A stretch of 64,000 nt of DNA from contig NZ_CP094289.1 in assembly GCF_022759505.1 (NCBI RefSeq), positions 3,100,001 to 3,164,000 of the forward strand. Reading direction: 5' to 3'. The notes beneath the pieces are model-generated. The model was not told the origin of the DNA and did not search any database. It worked only from the letters and a program-made list of their open reading frames with translations. Of this stretch, positions 18,923-29,589 are shown piece by piece (the stretch's first letter is position 1; each line of letters begins with the position of its first letter). A program made the position numbers and the translations under genes. This stretch comes from Georgenia sp. TF02-10 (GTDB taxonomy: Bacteria > Actinomycetota > Actinomycetes > Actinomycetales > Actinomycetaceae).

Positions 18923-20568
18923 ATGCCACCACCACCCGGTCCGTGCCCGCCCCCGCGGGGCAGGCCCCCGGGCCGGGACACCCGGTCGCGCCCGGGCAGG
19001 CCCCGGCGCCCGGGCAGGTCCCCGCGCCCGCCGACGCCCCCGCGCCGGCCGACGCCCCCGCGCCCGCCGCCCGGCAGCTGCCGCCGGGGTTCCTCCTCGG
19101 CGCGGCCACCGCCGCCTTCCAGGTCGAGGGCGCGGCCTGGACGGACGGGCGCACGGACTCGATCTGGGACGCCTTCTGCCGCCAGCCCGGCGCGGTCCTC
19201 GGCGGGGACGACGGCGCCGTCGCCGCCGACCACTACCACCGCTACCGCGAGGACGTCGCCCTGATGGCCGAGCTGGGGCTGGGCGCCTACCGGTTCTCCA
19301 CCTCCTGGGCCCGCGTCCGGCCCGACGACGGCCCGACCAACCCGGCCGGCCTGGACTTCTACTCCCGCCTGGTCGACGAGCTGCTCGCCCACGACCTGGT
19401 GCCCTGGCTGACGCTGTACCACTGGGACCTGCCGCAGGCGCTGCAGGACCGGGGCGGCTGGACCGACCGGGACACCGCCTACCGCTTCGCCGACTACGCC
19501 GTCGCGGTCCACGAGGCGCTCGGGGACCGGGTGCGGGTCTGGACCACGCTGAACGAGCCGTGGTGCTCCTCGTTCCTGTCCTACGCCGGCGGGGAGCACG
19601 CGCCCGGCCGCACCGACCCCACCGAGGCGATCGCCGCGGCGCACCACCTGCTCCTCGGCCACGGCCTGGCGGCGCGGGCGCTGCGCGAGCGCGACGGCGA
19701 CGCCACCCTCGGCATCACGCTGAACTTCACCGTCGCGGACCCCGCCGACCCCGCCGACCCGGCCGACGTCGACGCCGCCCGGCGCATCGACGGCGCGCAC
19801 AACCGGATCTTCCTCGACCCGATCTTCCGCGGCGAGTACCCGGCGGACGTCCTCGCCGACATGGCGGCGCACTGGCCGGCGGGCCTGGTCCACGACGGCG
19901 ACCTGGCCACCATCGCGGCGCCGATCGACGTGCTCGGGGTCAACTACTACAACGGCGGCCTGGTGGCCGGGCCGGCCGCCCCGGACGGGGAGCCCGCCGA
20001 CGGCGGCGCGGCCGCCGCGGGTGACGTGGCCGCCGTCGGTGCGGACCCTGCCTCCGCCGACGGCGGCCGGACCACCGACGGCGGTCCCGGGCAGGTGCTG
20101 CCCGGCCGGCGGCGCCGCAGCCCGTTCGTGGGCTCGGAGGACGTCCGGTCGGTCCCCCGCGGCCTCCCCACGACGGCGATGGGCTGGGAGGTCCAGCCGG
20201 AGGGGCTGACACGGCTGCTCACCCGGTTGCACGAGGAGTACACCGGCCCCGCCGGCGTGGCGCTGTACGTCACGGAGAACGGGGCCGCCTACGACGACGA
20301 GCCGGACGCGGCGGGGTTCGTGCGGGACGACGAGCGGGTGGCCTACGTCCGCGACCATCTGCACGCCGTGCTCGACGCCGTCGAGGCCGGCGCCGACGTG
20401 CGCGGCTACTTCGTCTGGTCGCTGCTGGACAACTTCGAGTGGGCGTTCGGCTACAGCAAGCGGTTCGGCATCGTCCGGGTGGACTACGAGACCCTGGAGC
20501 GCGTGCCCAAGGCCAGCGCGCTGTGGTACCGCGACGTCGCCCGGGCGCGGGCGGTGCCCACGGCGTAG
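18919..20568 (+). CDS. bglC: Family GH1 beta-glucosidase
   Basis: It hydrolyses imported cellobiose or other beta-glucosides in the cytoplasm. The protein has 549 residues, longer than the usual 450-480. Acid/base Glu213 lies in TLNEPW and nucleophile Glu453 in YVTENG. The family start signature (FLLGAATAAFQVEGA) and the C-terminal YFVWSLLDNFEWAFGYSKRFG are present. The extra length comes from a 50-residue Pro/Ala linker at the N-terminus, without a signal peptide, and a low-complexity insertion rich in Ala/Gly/Asp at about residues 350-400. The ATG overlaps the cebG stop. Confidence 0.93.
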   Translation: MNATTTRSVPAPAGQAPGPGHPVAPGQAPAPGQVPAPADAPAPADAPAPAARQLPPGFLLGAATAAFQVEGAAWTDGRTDSIWDAFCRQPGAVLGGDDGAVAADHYHRYREDVALMAELGLGAYRFSTSWARVRPDDGPTNPAGLDFYSRLVDELLAHDLVPWLTLYHWDLPQALQDRGGWTDRDTAYRFADYAVAVHEALGDRVRVWTTLNEPWCSSFLSYAGGEHAPGRTDPTEAIAAAHHLLLGHGLAARALRERDGDATLGITLNFTVADPADPADPADVDAARRIDGAHNRIFLDPIFRGEYPADVLADMAAHWPAGLVHDGDLATIAAPIDVLGVNYYNGGLVAGPAAPDGEPADGGAAAAGDVAAVGADPASADGGRTTDGGPGQVLPGRRRRSPFVGSEDVRSVPRGLPTTAMGWEVQPEGLTRLLTRLHEEYTGPAGVALYVTENGAAYDDEPDAAGFVRDDERVAYVRDHLHAVLDAVEAGADVRGYFVWSLLDNFEWAFGYSKRFGIVRVDYETLERVPKASALWYRDVARARAVPTA

Positions 20569-20694
20569 CAGCCACGGCCGCGGGCGGGGCCAGCCCGCCC
20601 CCGGGCGGCGCCCCACGCAGGGCCGCGCCGCCGTCGTCAGCATGGGAAACTCGGACAGGGCCGGCAGTGCGGCCGGCGGACGGAGGGCAGCCCG

Positions 20695-21720
20695 ATGGTC
20701 TCGGACGGCACGGTGCGGCACGCGCCGACCCTCGTCGAGGTCGCCCGGCTCGCCGGGGTCTCCCGGGCCACCGCCTCGCGCGCCATCAACGGCGGGGACC
20801 GGGTCAGCCCGGCCGCCCGGGCCGCCGTCGAGGCCGCGGTGCGCGAGACCGGCTACCGGCCCAACCCGGCCGCCCGGTCCCTGGTCACCCGGCGCACCGA
20901 CTCCATCGCCGTCGTCATCCCCGAGTCCGACTCCCGCCTCTTCACCGACCCGTTCTTCGCCACCGTGCTGCACGGGGTGACGACGGCGCTGGCCAGCACC
21001 GACCTGCAGGTCGTGCTGCTCATCGGCCAGCGCGGGGTCGACCGCGCCCGCCGGATGGTGGGGTACCTGCGCGGCGGGCACGCCGACGGCGCCATCGTCG
21101 TCTCCCACCACCGGATGGACAGCGTCGTCGACGTCCTCGCCGGCTCCGACATCCCGGTGGTCCTCATCGGCCGGCCCTTCGACGCCACCCTGCCGCTGAC
21201 CTGGGTGGACGTGGACAACGCCGCGGGCGCGCGGCTGGCCACCGAGCACCTGCTGGCCCGCGGGGCCCGCCGGGTCGGCACGGTCGCCGGTCCGCCGGAC
21301 ATGTCCGCCGCGGAGGACCGGCTGACTGGCTGGCGGGCCGCCCTCGCCGAGGCCGGGCTGCCCGCCGACGCCGTCGTCCGCGCCGACTTCACCGCCGACG
21401 GCGCCGCCGCAGCGACCGAGCGGCTGCTGGCCGAGCGGCCGGGCCTCGACGGGCTGTTCGTGGCCTCGGACCAGATGGCCGCCGCGGCGCTGGACGTCCT
21501 GGCCGCGCACGGCCGGCGGGTGCCCGACGACGTGCGGCTCGTCGGGTTCGACAACATGGACCTGGCCGCGCGCACCCGGCCCCCGCTCACCACGGCGGTG
21601 AACCCGGCCGGGGAGATGGCCCGCCGGGCGGTGCAGATGCTGCTGGCCCGGCTCGCCGGGACGGGCGGGACGGAGTCGGTGGTGCTGCCCACCGAGCTGG
21701 TGGTGCGCGGCTCGGCCTGA
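20695..21720 (+). CDS. cebR: LacI-family repressor of the beta-glucoside operon
   Basis: A 341-residue LacI-type regulator. The N-terminal helix-turn-helix reads TLVEVARLAGVSRATASRAI (about residues 12-31), followed by the hinge helix segment GYRPNPAARSLVTRRTDSIA and a periplasmic-binding-protein-like sensor domain ending VLPTELVVRGSA. Its place directly after bglC and the CebR-type boxes before cebE make it the probable local repressor, released by cellobiose or a similar sugar. It has its own 126-base upstream gap, so it may also be transcribed separately. Confidence 0.88.
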   Translation: MVSDGTVRHAPTLVEVARLAGVSRATASRAINGGDRVSPAARAAVEAAVRETGYRPNPAARSLVTRRTDSIAVVIPESDSRLFTDPFFATVLHGVTTALASTDLQVVLLIGQRGVDRARRMVGYLRGGHADGAIVVSHHRMDSVVDVLAGSDIPVVLIGRPFDATLPLTWVDVDNAAGARLATEHLLARGARRVGTVAGPPDMSAAEDRLTGWRAALAEAGLPADAVVRADFTADGAAAATERLLAERPGLDGLFVASDQMAAAALDVLAAHGRRVPDDVRLVGFDNMDLAARTRPPLTTAVNPAGEMARRAVQMLLARLAGTGGTESVVLPTELVVRGSA

Positions 21721-22001
21721 GCGGCCCCGCGCACCTCTCGTTGTGCCCGCCAACTCGTCGCCGTCGCGCGCACACGACGTCACCCCCGCCGTCGCCGGGG
21801 AGCCCGCCGTCGCCGAGGACGGCCGCCGTCGTCGGGTGTGACGCACCTCGCCCCCGCCGCCCGTCCGGATCGCGAGACCACCCCTAACGGCGTTCGCACC
21901 GGCCCCTGGCCGCCGCCGAGAGTTGTTGGCAGGCGCCACCCCGGCGCACCAGCCACGCCCGGCGGCCACCCCGCCCGGGCCCGCCCGAAGGACCACCACC
22001 G

Positions 22002-22879
22002 ATGACCCTCCCCCGCCGCGCGGCCGCCGTCCTGCCCGCCGCCGCGCTCACCCTCACCCTCGCCGCCTGCGGCGGGGGCGCCGACGCCGCCGAGCGCGGC
22101 TCCGACGACGACCCGGTCCGGATCGGCGTGGTCGGCGCCTCCCAGCCGGAGTGGCAGATCTTCACCGACCTCGCCGCCGAGGAGGGCATCACGGTGGAGA
22201 TCGTCGACTTCTCCGACTACACCCAGCCCAACCCGGCCCTGACCGACGGGGACCTGGACCTCAACCAGTTCCAGCACATCCTCTATCTCGCCCAGTACAA
22301 CGAGGCGGACGGGCAGGACCTCACCCCCATCGGGGCGACCGCCGTCTACCCGCTCGGCCTGTACTCCGAGAAGTACGACAGCGTCGAGGACATCCCGGAC
22401 GGGGAGGAGATCGCCATCCCCAACGACGTCACCAACCAGGGCCGGGCCCTGCGCGTGCTCGAGGCGGCCGGGCTGGTCACCCTGGCCGAGGACGCCGGCG
22501 TGGTGCCGGACACCACCGACGTCGACACCGACGCCTCCACCGTCACGGTCACCCCGGTGGAGGCGAACCAGACGGTCGTGGCGCTGGACTCCATCGCCGG
22601 CTCGATCGTCAACAACGACTTCGTCGACGACGCCGGCCTGGACCCGGCCGACGCCCTGTTCGCCGACGACGCCGCGAGCGACGTCGCCGAGCCGTACATC
22701 AACGTCTGGGTCGCCCGCGCGGAGGACGCCGAGGACGAGACCCTGACCAAGCTCGTCGAGATCTACCACGACCAGCAGGTCCTCGACGCGGTGCAGGAGA
22801 GCGCGGGCGGCACCGCGTCCTTCGCCGACCAGGACGCCGCCGAGCTGCAGGAGATCCTCGCCGAGGTGCAGGCGGACCT

Positions 22880-22883
<4 letters not shown>
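22002..22883 (+). CDS. metQ: Methionine ABC transporter substrate-binding lipoprotein
   Basis: A NlpA/MetQ-type receptor of 293 residues. The lipoprotein signal ends in LAAC with Cys23. Family segments are visible: DFSDYTQPNPALTDGDLDLNQ, QHILYLAQYNE, GLYSEKYDSVEDIPDGEEIA and the ligand-site stretch PNDVTNQGRALRVLE. It binds methionine (D or L) outside the membrane for the MetNI transporter encoded next. The upstream 281-base gap (21721-22001) is GC-rich; I looked for a SAM riboswitch there and could not identify one. Confidence 0.92.
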
Positions 22884-23916
<1,033 letters not shown>

Positions 23917-23920
<4 letters not shown>

Positions 23921-24579
23921 AGTTCGACTGGGCGGCCGACTGGCCCGTCTTCCTCGAGGCGTTCGGGCAGACGCTCTACATCGTCGCGGCCGCGATGATC
24001 ATCGGCGGCGGCGTCGGGCTGGTCCTCGGCATCGTGCTGTACACCACCCGCCGCGGCGGGCTGCTCGCCAACCGGTACGTCTTCGGCGCGCTGAACGTGC
24101 TGGTGAACCTCGTCCGGCCGATCCCGTTCGTCATCTTCATCACCGCCGTCGGGCCGCTGACCATCGCGCTGACCGGCTCGCGGATCGGCACCGACGCGTT
24201 CATCGTGCCCGCCGCGATCATGGCCGCCTTCGCCACCTCCCGGATCGTGGAGCAGAACCTGGTGGCCCTCGACCCCGGGATGATCGAGGCGGCCCGGTCC
24301 ATGGGCGCCTCCCCGCTGCGGATCATCCGCACGGTGGTCATCCCCGAGGCGCTCGCCCCGCTCATCCTCGGCTACACCTTCATCTTCGTCGCGGTGGTGG
24401 ACATGTCCGCCCTCGCCGGGATCGTCGGCGGCGGCGGGCTGGGCAACTTCGCCCTCACCTTCGGCTACCAGCGCTTCGACTGGGTGGTCACCTACGTGAC
24501 CGTCCTGGTCATCGTGGCCCTCGTGCAGGCGGTGCAGTTCCTCGGCAACCACCTCGCCCGGCGGGTGCTGCGGCGGTGA
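23917..24579 (+). CDS. metI: Methionine ABC transporter permease
   Basis: A 220-residue permease with five hydrophobic segments. Hallmarks are NLVRPIPFVIFITAVGPLT, the EAA-type loop GMIEAARSMGASPLRIIRT near 125-143, and SALAGIVGGGGLGNFAL. It overlaps metN by ATGA, completing a metQNI operon of the normal actinobacterial kind. Confidence 0.94.
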
Positions 24580-24679
24580 CGCCCGGGCGGTGACGACGGC
24601 GGCCGGGCGGGCAGCCGCCGTCGGCGGGCGCCGTGCGATCACCGCCGTTGGGTGGGGCCTGCTCCGTACACCCGCACAC

Positions 24680-24747
24680 GTCCTGTGTAGTCGTTGAAGC
24701 GCTTTCCCAGCCTGCCGCGGGAAAGCGCTTAAACGACTACACAGGAC
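24680..24747. terminator. Long intergenic hairpin A (29-base arms)
   Basis: Arms 24680-24708 and 24719-24747 are complementary over 28 of 29 bases around a 10-base loop. The outer part reads GTCCTGTGTAGTCGTT and the inner part AAGCGCTTTCCC. No T-run follows. It lies 100 bases after metI, so it may terminate that operon, but the stem is far longer than a usual terminator. The surrounding gap (24580-25005) holds no gene I can support. Confidence 0.6.
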
Positions 24748-25005
24748 GCAGCGGCCCGGAGGTGCCCCGTGAGCGGGCACCGAGGGCTGATACGTATCGC
24801 GCCACGCCGCCCCAGGCTCGGACCCCGGCCGGCCCGGCACGGCTCGCGACGGCCGCCGTCGGCGATCGGCGCGCCGCCCACGCACCCGGACGGCCGCCGT
24901 CGGCAGCCCCCTCCCGGGGACCTTCCGGACCGACTCGTTCTGGCTTATCGTCGGATGAGGGACGCAGACGTCCCGAACCATCCGCGACACGAAGGAGAGT
25001 CCGGC

Positions 25006-26577
25006 ATGACCCAGTACGCCGACCCGGCCGCCGAGACCGCCGAGGCCACGACGAGCCCGAGCACCTACGCCGCGCCCGGCACCGAGGGCGCGGTGATGAG
25101 CTACGAGAAGCGCTACGAGCACTACATCGGCGGCCGGTGGGTGCCGCCGGTGCGCGGGGAGTACTTCGACAACCCCACCCCGATCACCGGGGAGGTGTTC
25201 TGCCAGGTGGCCCGCGGGACCGCCGAGGACATCGACGCCGCCCTGGACGCCGCGCACGCCGCCGCCCCGGCCTGGGGCCGGACCAGCGTGGCGGAGCGGG
25301 CCGCCGTGCTCGGCAAGATCGCGGACCGGATGGAGGAGAACCTCGAGCGGCTCGCCGTCGCCGAGACGTGGGAGAACGGCAAGCCGGTCCGGGAGACGCT
25401 GGCGGCCGACATCCCCCTGGCGATCGACCACTTCCGGTACTTCGCCGGCGCCATCCGCGCCCAGGAGGGCAGCATCTCCCAGATCGACGACGACACCGTC
25501 GCCTACCACTTCCAGGAGCCGCTCGGCGTCGTCGGGCAGATCATCCCGTGGAACTTCCCCATCCTGATGGCCACCTGGAAGCTGGCGCCCGCGCTGGCCG
25601 CCGGCAACGCCGTCGTCCTCAAGCCGGCGGAGCAGACGCCGGCGTCGATCATGTACCTCATGTCCCTGATCGGGGACCTGCTGCCGGAGGGCGTCGTCAA
25701 CGTCGTCAACGGGTTCGGCGCCGAGGCCGGCAAGCCGCTGGCGTCCAGCCCGCGGATCCGCAAGATCGCCTTCACCGGGGAGACGACGACCGGCCGGCTG
25801 ATCATGCAGTACGCCTCCCAGAACCTCATCCCGGTCACCCTGGAGCTGGGCGGGAAGTCCCCGAACATCTTCTTCGAGGACGTCCTGCGCGCCGACGACG
25901 CCTACCTGGACAAGGCGCTGGAGGGGTTCACGATGTTCGCCCTGAACCAGGGCGAGGTCTGCACCTGCCCGTCCCGGGCGCTGATCCAGGAGTCGATCTT
26001 CGAGGAGTTCATCGCCCGGGCGCTGGAGCGGACCCGGCAGGTCAAGCGCGGCCACCCGCTGGACCCGAGCACGATGATCGGCGCGCAGGCCTCCGCCGAC
26101 CAGTACGAGAAGATCCGCAGCTACCTCGCCATCGGCAAGGAGGAGGGCGCGGAGGTCCTGCTCGGCGGCGACGTGGACACGGTGCCGGGCCTGGACGGCG
26201 GGTTCTACATCCAGCCCACGGTGTTCAAGGGCGAGAACTCGATGCGGATCTTCCAGGAGGAGATCTTCGGCCCGGTCCTGGCGGTGACGACGTTCAAGGA
26301 CTTCGACGACGCGATGCGGATCGCCAACGACACCCTCTACGGGCTGGGCGCCGGGGTCTGGACCCGCGACGGCGCGCTGGCCTACCGCGCCGGCCGCGCC
26401 ATCCAGGCGGGCCGGGTGTGGACGAACACCTACCACCAGTACCCCGCGCACGCCGCGTTCGGCGGGTACAAGCAGTCCGGCATCGGTCGGGAGAATCACC
26501 TGGCGATGCTCGACCACTACCAGCAGACGAAGAACCTGCTCGTCTCCTACGCCGAGGGCCCGCAGGGCTTCTTCTAG
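25006..26577 (+). CDS. NAD-dependent aldehyde dehydrogenase (acetaldehyde/AldB-ExaC type)
   Basis: ATG 25006 follows GAAGGAGA. The 523-residue enzyme oxidises an aldehyde to its acid with NAD(P). The Rossmann segment [19 protein letters not shown], glutamate motif [15 protein letters not shown] and catalytic Cys319 in [11 protein letters not shown] are all present. The CTCPSR form and the neighbouring DUF779 gene are typical of acetaldehyde dehydrogenases of the ExaC/AldB group. An extra 30-residue acidic/Ala-rich N-terminus precedes the normal start ([13 protein letters not shown]), and that internal Met is an alternative start. Confidence 0.92.
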   Translation: MTQYADPAAETAEATTSPSTYAAPGTEGAVMSYEKRYEHYIGGRWVPPVRGEYFDNPTPITGEVFCQVARGTAEDIDAALDAAHAAAPAWGRTSVAERAAVLGKIADRMEENLERLAVAETWENGKPVRETLAADIPLAIDHFRYFAGAIRAQEGSISQIDDDTVAYHFQEPLGVVGQIIPWNFPILMATWKLAPALAAGNAVVLKPAEQTPASIMYLMSLIGDLLPEGVVNVVNGFGAEAGKPLASSPRIRKIAFTGETTTGRLIMQYASQNLIPVTLELGGKSPNIFFEDVLRADDAYLDKALEGFTMFALNQGEVCTCPSRALIQESIFEEFIARALERTRQVKRGHPLDPSTMIGAQASADQYEKIRSYLAIGKEEGAEVLLGGDVDTVPGLDGGFYIQPTVFKGENSMRIFQEEIFGPVLAVTTFKDFDDAMRIANDTLYGLGAGVWTRDGALAYRAGRAIQAGRVWTNTYHQYPAHAAFGGYKQSGIGRENHLAMLDHYQQTKNLLVSYAEGPQGFF

Positions 26578-26602
26578 GCCGCCAGCAGAAGGAGGTAGGA
26601 CG

Positions 26603-27223
26603 ATGACGGTCCGACCAGGGACGGCGGTGGCGGTGCCGGCGGCGGCCGCTGCCGCACCGGCCGCCGCCGCGGCCACGGACGCCCCGTCTCCGGGTGCAAC
26701 GGCCCCGCCCGAGCCGCGGGTGGTCGCGCTCCCGGCGGCGATGGACCTGCTCCGCCGGCTCCGCGAGCGGCACGGGCCGCTGATGATGCACCAGTCCGGC
26801 GGGTGCTGCGACGGCTCCTCGCCGATGTGCTACGCCCAGGGCGACTTCATCGTCGGCGACCGGGACGTGCTGCTCGGCGTCCTGGACCTCGACGCCGGGG
26901 TGGGCGAGGTCCGGCGCACCGCCCCGGCGGACGCCGACGCCGTGCCGGTGTGGATCTCCGGGCCGCAGTTCGCGCTGTGGCAGCACACCCAACTCATCCT
27001 CGACGTCGTCCCCGGCCGCGGCGCCGGGTTCAGCCTCGAGGGGCCGGAGGGGGTGCGCTTCCTGACCAGGTCCCGGGTCTTCACGACGGCGGAGCGCGCC
27101 GCCCTGCAGGCCGGCGGGTTCCTCACGGGTGCGGACTGGGAGGGCGGCGCGCGGCCCGCGCCGCCCGCTCGGCCGCAGGTCGTGGCGACGGCCCAGGACG
27201 CCTGCGCCGTGCCCGGCGGCTGA
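26603..27223 (+). CDS. DUF779 protein (aldehyde-dehydrogenase-associated)
   Basis: A 206-residue protein whose core matches DUF779: ELRERHGPLMMHQSGGCCDG-like sequence near residues 50-70 (here RERHGPLMMHQSGGCCDGS), then SPMCY and WQHTQLILDVVPG. The cysteine/histidine cluster suggests metal binding, but the function is not known. The family habitually follows acetaldehyde dehydrogenase genes, as here (25 bases downstream, AAGGAGG before ATG). N-terminal 40 and C-terminal 30 residues are low-complexity Ala/Pro extensions. Confidence 0.88.
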   Translation: MTVRPGTAVAVPAAAAAAPAAAAATDAPSPGATAPPEPRVVALPAAMDLLRRLRERHGPLMMHQSGGCCDGSSPMCYAQGDFIVGDRDVLLGVLDLDAGVGEVRRTAPADADAVPVWISGPQFALWQHTQLILDVVPGRGAGFSLEGPEGVRFLTRSRVFTTAERAALQAGGFLTGADWEGGARPAPPARPQVVATAQDACAVPGG

Positions 27224-27579
27224 GGCGTCACCGCGGCGGCTGCCGCCATCGGGTCCGCTGCTGGGGAGGTGCGGTCCGCTGCCCGGTGCGGTCCGGCGCC
27301 CGGTGCGGTCCGCCGCTGCTCGCGAGCTCCTGCTCACCGGCGGCCGTCGCCCTGCGGGGCGGCGGCCGTCGCGCCACGCCTATCACCAGGTGTCAGGCAG
27401 GGCGTCGGAGGACGCGGCGGGCGGCAAGGGCGACGCGGACCCGTGAACGGGGAACGGTGCCCGGGTCACCGGCGCCACTGCCAGCAGGCTCCGCCTGGTG
27501 CGCCAGAAGCAACACGATCCCCGGCGGGCCCCGCACCACTGTCTGCCGCGGCCCGACCGCCGATCCCGACCCGTGCCGC

Positions 27580-27645
27580 GCATGTCTGTACTCGTTATGG
27601 CCCCTTCAAGCCCGGCTGAAGCCGCCATAACGAGTACAGACATGC
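27580..27645. terminator. Long intergenic hairpin B (22-base perfect arms)
   Basis: Arms 27580-27601 and 27624-27645 are perfectly complementary over 22 bases, and an inner TTCA/TGAA pairing extends the stem. The arm reads GCATGTCTGTACTCGTTATG. It shares the core TGTANTCGTT with hairpin A at 24680. No T-run follows. It lies 357 bases after the DUF779 gene. The rest of the 752-base gap (27224-27975) is less GC-rich from about 27650 and contains only short open frames that I do not recognise. Confidence 0.6.
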
Positions 27646-27975
27646 GTGGCTCGGCACGTGAGCCCGGTGCATTTTGGGCATCCGCTTGATGGGTGCAACG
27701 ATGTGGGCTCAAGAGTCGTTCAGACGCCTACATGTTGTGGCTCTTCGACCGTTCAAGAACGATAGAGGGACAGGCTCTGTGGCGCCCGATTTCGGAGAGG
27801 TGCCGTCGCGCGCGATCGAGCCCGACGAGGGGTGTTCTACGTGTGACCTCCGCGTCGTTGAAGCGGCCGGCGCTCCACGCGTCAACGGGCTGCAGACGGC
27901 GCAGATGAGCGTCGAGCTCCGCCACGTGCCGCGAACCCGCGAACCCGCAGGCCGGCCGCCTCCGTCAACGGTGCC

Positions 27976-28449
27976 CTATCCCCGCATGAGCGCTGTCAGC
28001 TGTACCAGTGGGACAGGTCGGACGAGAGGGTCCGCATGGCGATGCACGAGTTCCCAGCCGGATGCCGTTCGCCGGTAGACCTGGGTGACGCGCACCGACA
28101 AGTCCTGGTCGGGCAGGTCAGCGACCCTGCCGTGCTGCCGCTCGATCATGACCAGGACCACCGCGTCGTCGAAGACGTGCGTACCCGTGATCTCCAGCGA
28201 GGCCTCGCCGTCGGCGAACGGACTCTGCCAGCCGGCGAACTCCGCACGGCGGTCGGCGTACTGAACCGGAGGACCGCCGTCGGGAGCGATGAGCGTGAAT
28301 CCCTGAGCGTGGTGGACGAGCTCCAGGTAGCGTTCAATGTCGCCGCGCATCCAAGCGTTCGCGGCCTCGCCGGCCTGCTGGATCAAACCCGCGACCTGAG
28401 CGTCGACGTCGGGCGTGCCGTGAGGCGAGGACATTCGGTGCTCCTTCAT
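27976..28449 (-). CDS. SnoaL-like/NTF2-fold protein
   Basis: Up to 157 residues; a start at the internal Met (MSSPHG) is equally likely. The pattern is that of DUF4440/SnoaL-like cone-shaped domains: helix AGEAANAWMRGDIERYLELVH, then GFTLIAPDGG, VFDDAVVLVMIERQ and the closing strands RVTQVYRRTASGWELVHRHAD. These small proteins may be enzymes or binding proteins; no substrate can be named. It is isolated, with non-coding DNA on both sides. Confidence 0.75.
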   Translation of the reverse strand: MKEHRMSSPHGTPDVDAQVAGLIQQAGEAANAWMRGDIERYLELVHHAQGFTLIAPDGGPPVQYADRRAEFAGWQSPFADGEASLEITGTHVFDDAVVLVMIERQHGRVADLPDQDLSVRVTQVYRRTASGWELVHRHADPLVRPVPLVQLTALMRG

Positions 28450-28674
28450 GCTCGCCGCTCTCGTTCATCCTCCCGTGCGCGGCATGTTACCCGTCTCGCG
28501 CCCGGAAAGCAGTGCCCCTCGCAGCTGTTCTCCCAGCACCGCCCGAAGAGGCTCGCGAAGAACCCAACCATTTAGCGGACGAAGGCATAGCGATACTTCT
28601 GGCACGCCCAGCACCCTGAGCGGGTGATCGGCAGCCGATCCGACGCGGCCCGCTCCTGCCCGGCGGCCGTCGCT

Positions 28675-29238
28675 CTACCCGTCGGCGGCCGTCGCTCTAC
28701 CCCTCGGCGGCACCGCCCGGTAGAGCACGTGCCGGCGCAGCGGGCCCGGGGGCACCGCCGGGTGGTCGAACTCGCCCCAGCGACGCATCCCGAGCCGGCG
28801 CATGACTGCCTGCGACGGCGTGTTGGACAGCGCCGTCATGGACCACACCTCGGCCAGCCCGAGCGGTCCCAGCGCCACCGCGAGCGCGGCCCGTCCAGCC
28901 TCCGTCGCGTACCCGTGGTGCCAGGCGTCGGCGGCCAGGCGCCAGCCGACCTCGTACCCGTCGGCCGGGACGTCCGCGGGCATCGGGTTAAGCCCGGTGA
29001 AGCCGATGAAGCGGCCGGTGGCCCGCACCTCCAACGCCCACAGCCCGAAGCCGTTGGCCTCGAAGTGCTGCTCGATACGGTCCACCATGGCGTCGCTCTT
29101 GGCAGCCGTCAGGGTGCCGGGGAAGTAGCTCATGACGGCCGGGTCGGCGTTCATCCCCGCGAAGGGCTCGCGGTCCGCCGCTCGCCAGCGCCGGAGGAGG
29201 AGGCGGGGAGTGCTGACCTCGTCGAAGCGTGCGGGCAC
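28675..29238 (-). CDS. GNAT-family N-acetyltransferase (RimJ/RimL-like)
   Basis: From GTG 29238 the protein has 187 residues. It shows the RimJ/RimL-type layout: STPRLLLRRWRAADREPFAGM at the N-terminus, the strand ATGRFIGFTGL, acetyl-CoA loop region AADAWHHGYATEAGRAAL, and NTPSQAVMRRLGMRRWGEF near the C-terminus. It transfers acetyl from acetyl-CoA to an unknown amine. No ribosome site is obvious and the frame is open upstream, so the start is tentative. It is the last chromosomal gene before the prophage. Confidence 0.85.
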   Translation of the reverse strand: MPARFDEVSTPRLLLRRWRAADREPFAGMNADPAVMSYFPGTLTAAKSDAMVDRIEQHFEANGFGLWALEVRATGRFIGFTGLNPMPADVPADGYEVGWRLAADAWHHGYATEAGRAALAVALGPLGLAEVWSMTALSNTPSQAVMRRLGMRRWGEFDHPAVPPGPLRRHVLYRAVPPRGRATAADG

Positions 29239-29436
29239 CCGGCGAGGGTATGCCAGCGCAGGCGAGAATCCGCTCGGTTCAAGCGTGGATCCGCCCGGTG
29301 TGGGCAAGGGCCGGGCGCCAGGGGGCGGGATGGACACCTCGGCCAGGACGGTCCAGGATGGGCGGTGCCGTGACCGCGATGCCGGACAGGCGCCGGGACG
29401 ACGAATCCCCGCCCTGGCCAGGACGGGGATCGGGCA

Positions 29437-29475
29437 GTACACCGCCTGGGACTCGAACCCAGAACCCACTGGTTC
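29437..29475 (-). other. Candidate attL: 3' half of a tRNA gene
   Basis: On the minus strand this segment contains a T-arm (CTGGG-TTCGAGT-CCCAG) followed by a 7-base acceptor-like strand, but no D-arm or 5' acceptor strand lies upstream. A half tRNA beside an integrase gene is the expected left junction when a phage integrates in a tRNA 3' end. The isotype cannot be told. A 35-base inverted repeat (29476-29510, arms AGGACCTCG/CGAGGTCCT) touches it and may be an integrase site or terminator. The gap 29239-29589 contains nothing else I recognise. Confidence 0.55.
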
Positions 29476-29589
29476 AGGACCTCGCCGGCCGACGAGATGG
29501 CCGAGGTCCTCGCCCTCCCCGTAGCGGCATGACCCGGCGGCGCCTGTCCCTGGTTGCGGATACGGACAGGGCCGGTCAGCCTCCCGGAG

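Noticed and set aside
21721-22001. Possible SAM riboswitch before metQ
   Set aside because: The gap is GC-rich and contains GGCGCCACCCCGGCGC-like pairing, but I could not match the conserved core of any SAM riboswitch class.
24680-24747. Hairpins A and B as phage attachment sites or IS ends
   Set aside because: No recombinase or transposase gene lies beside them and no direct repeats flank them.
27674-28078. A 134-residue plus-strand frame in the 27.2-28.0 kb gap
   Set aside because: No ribosome site, no recognisable domain, and it overlaps the 3' end of the SnoaL-like gene on the other strand.
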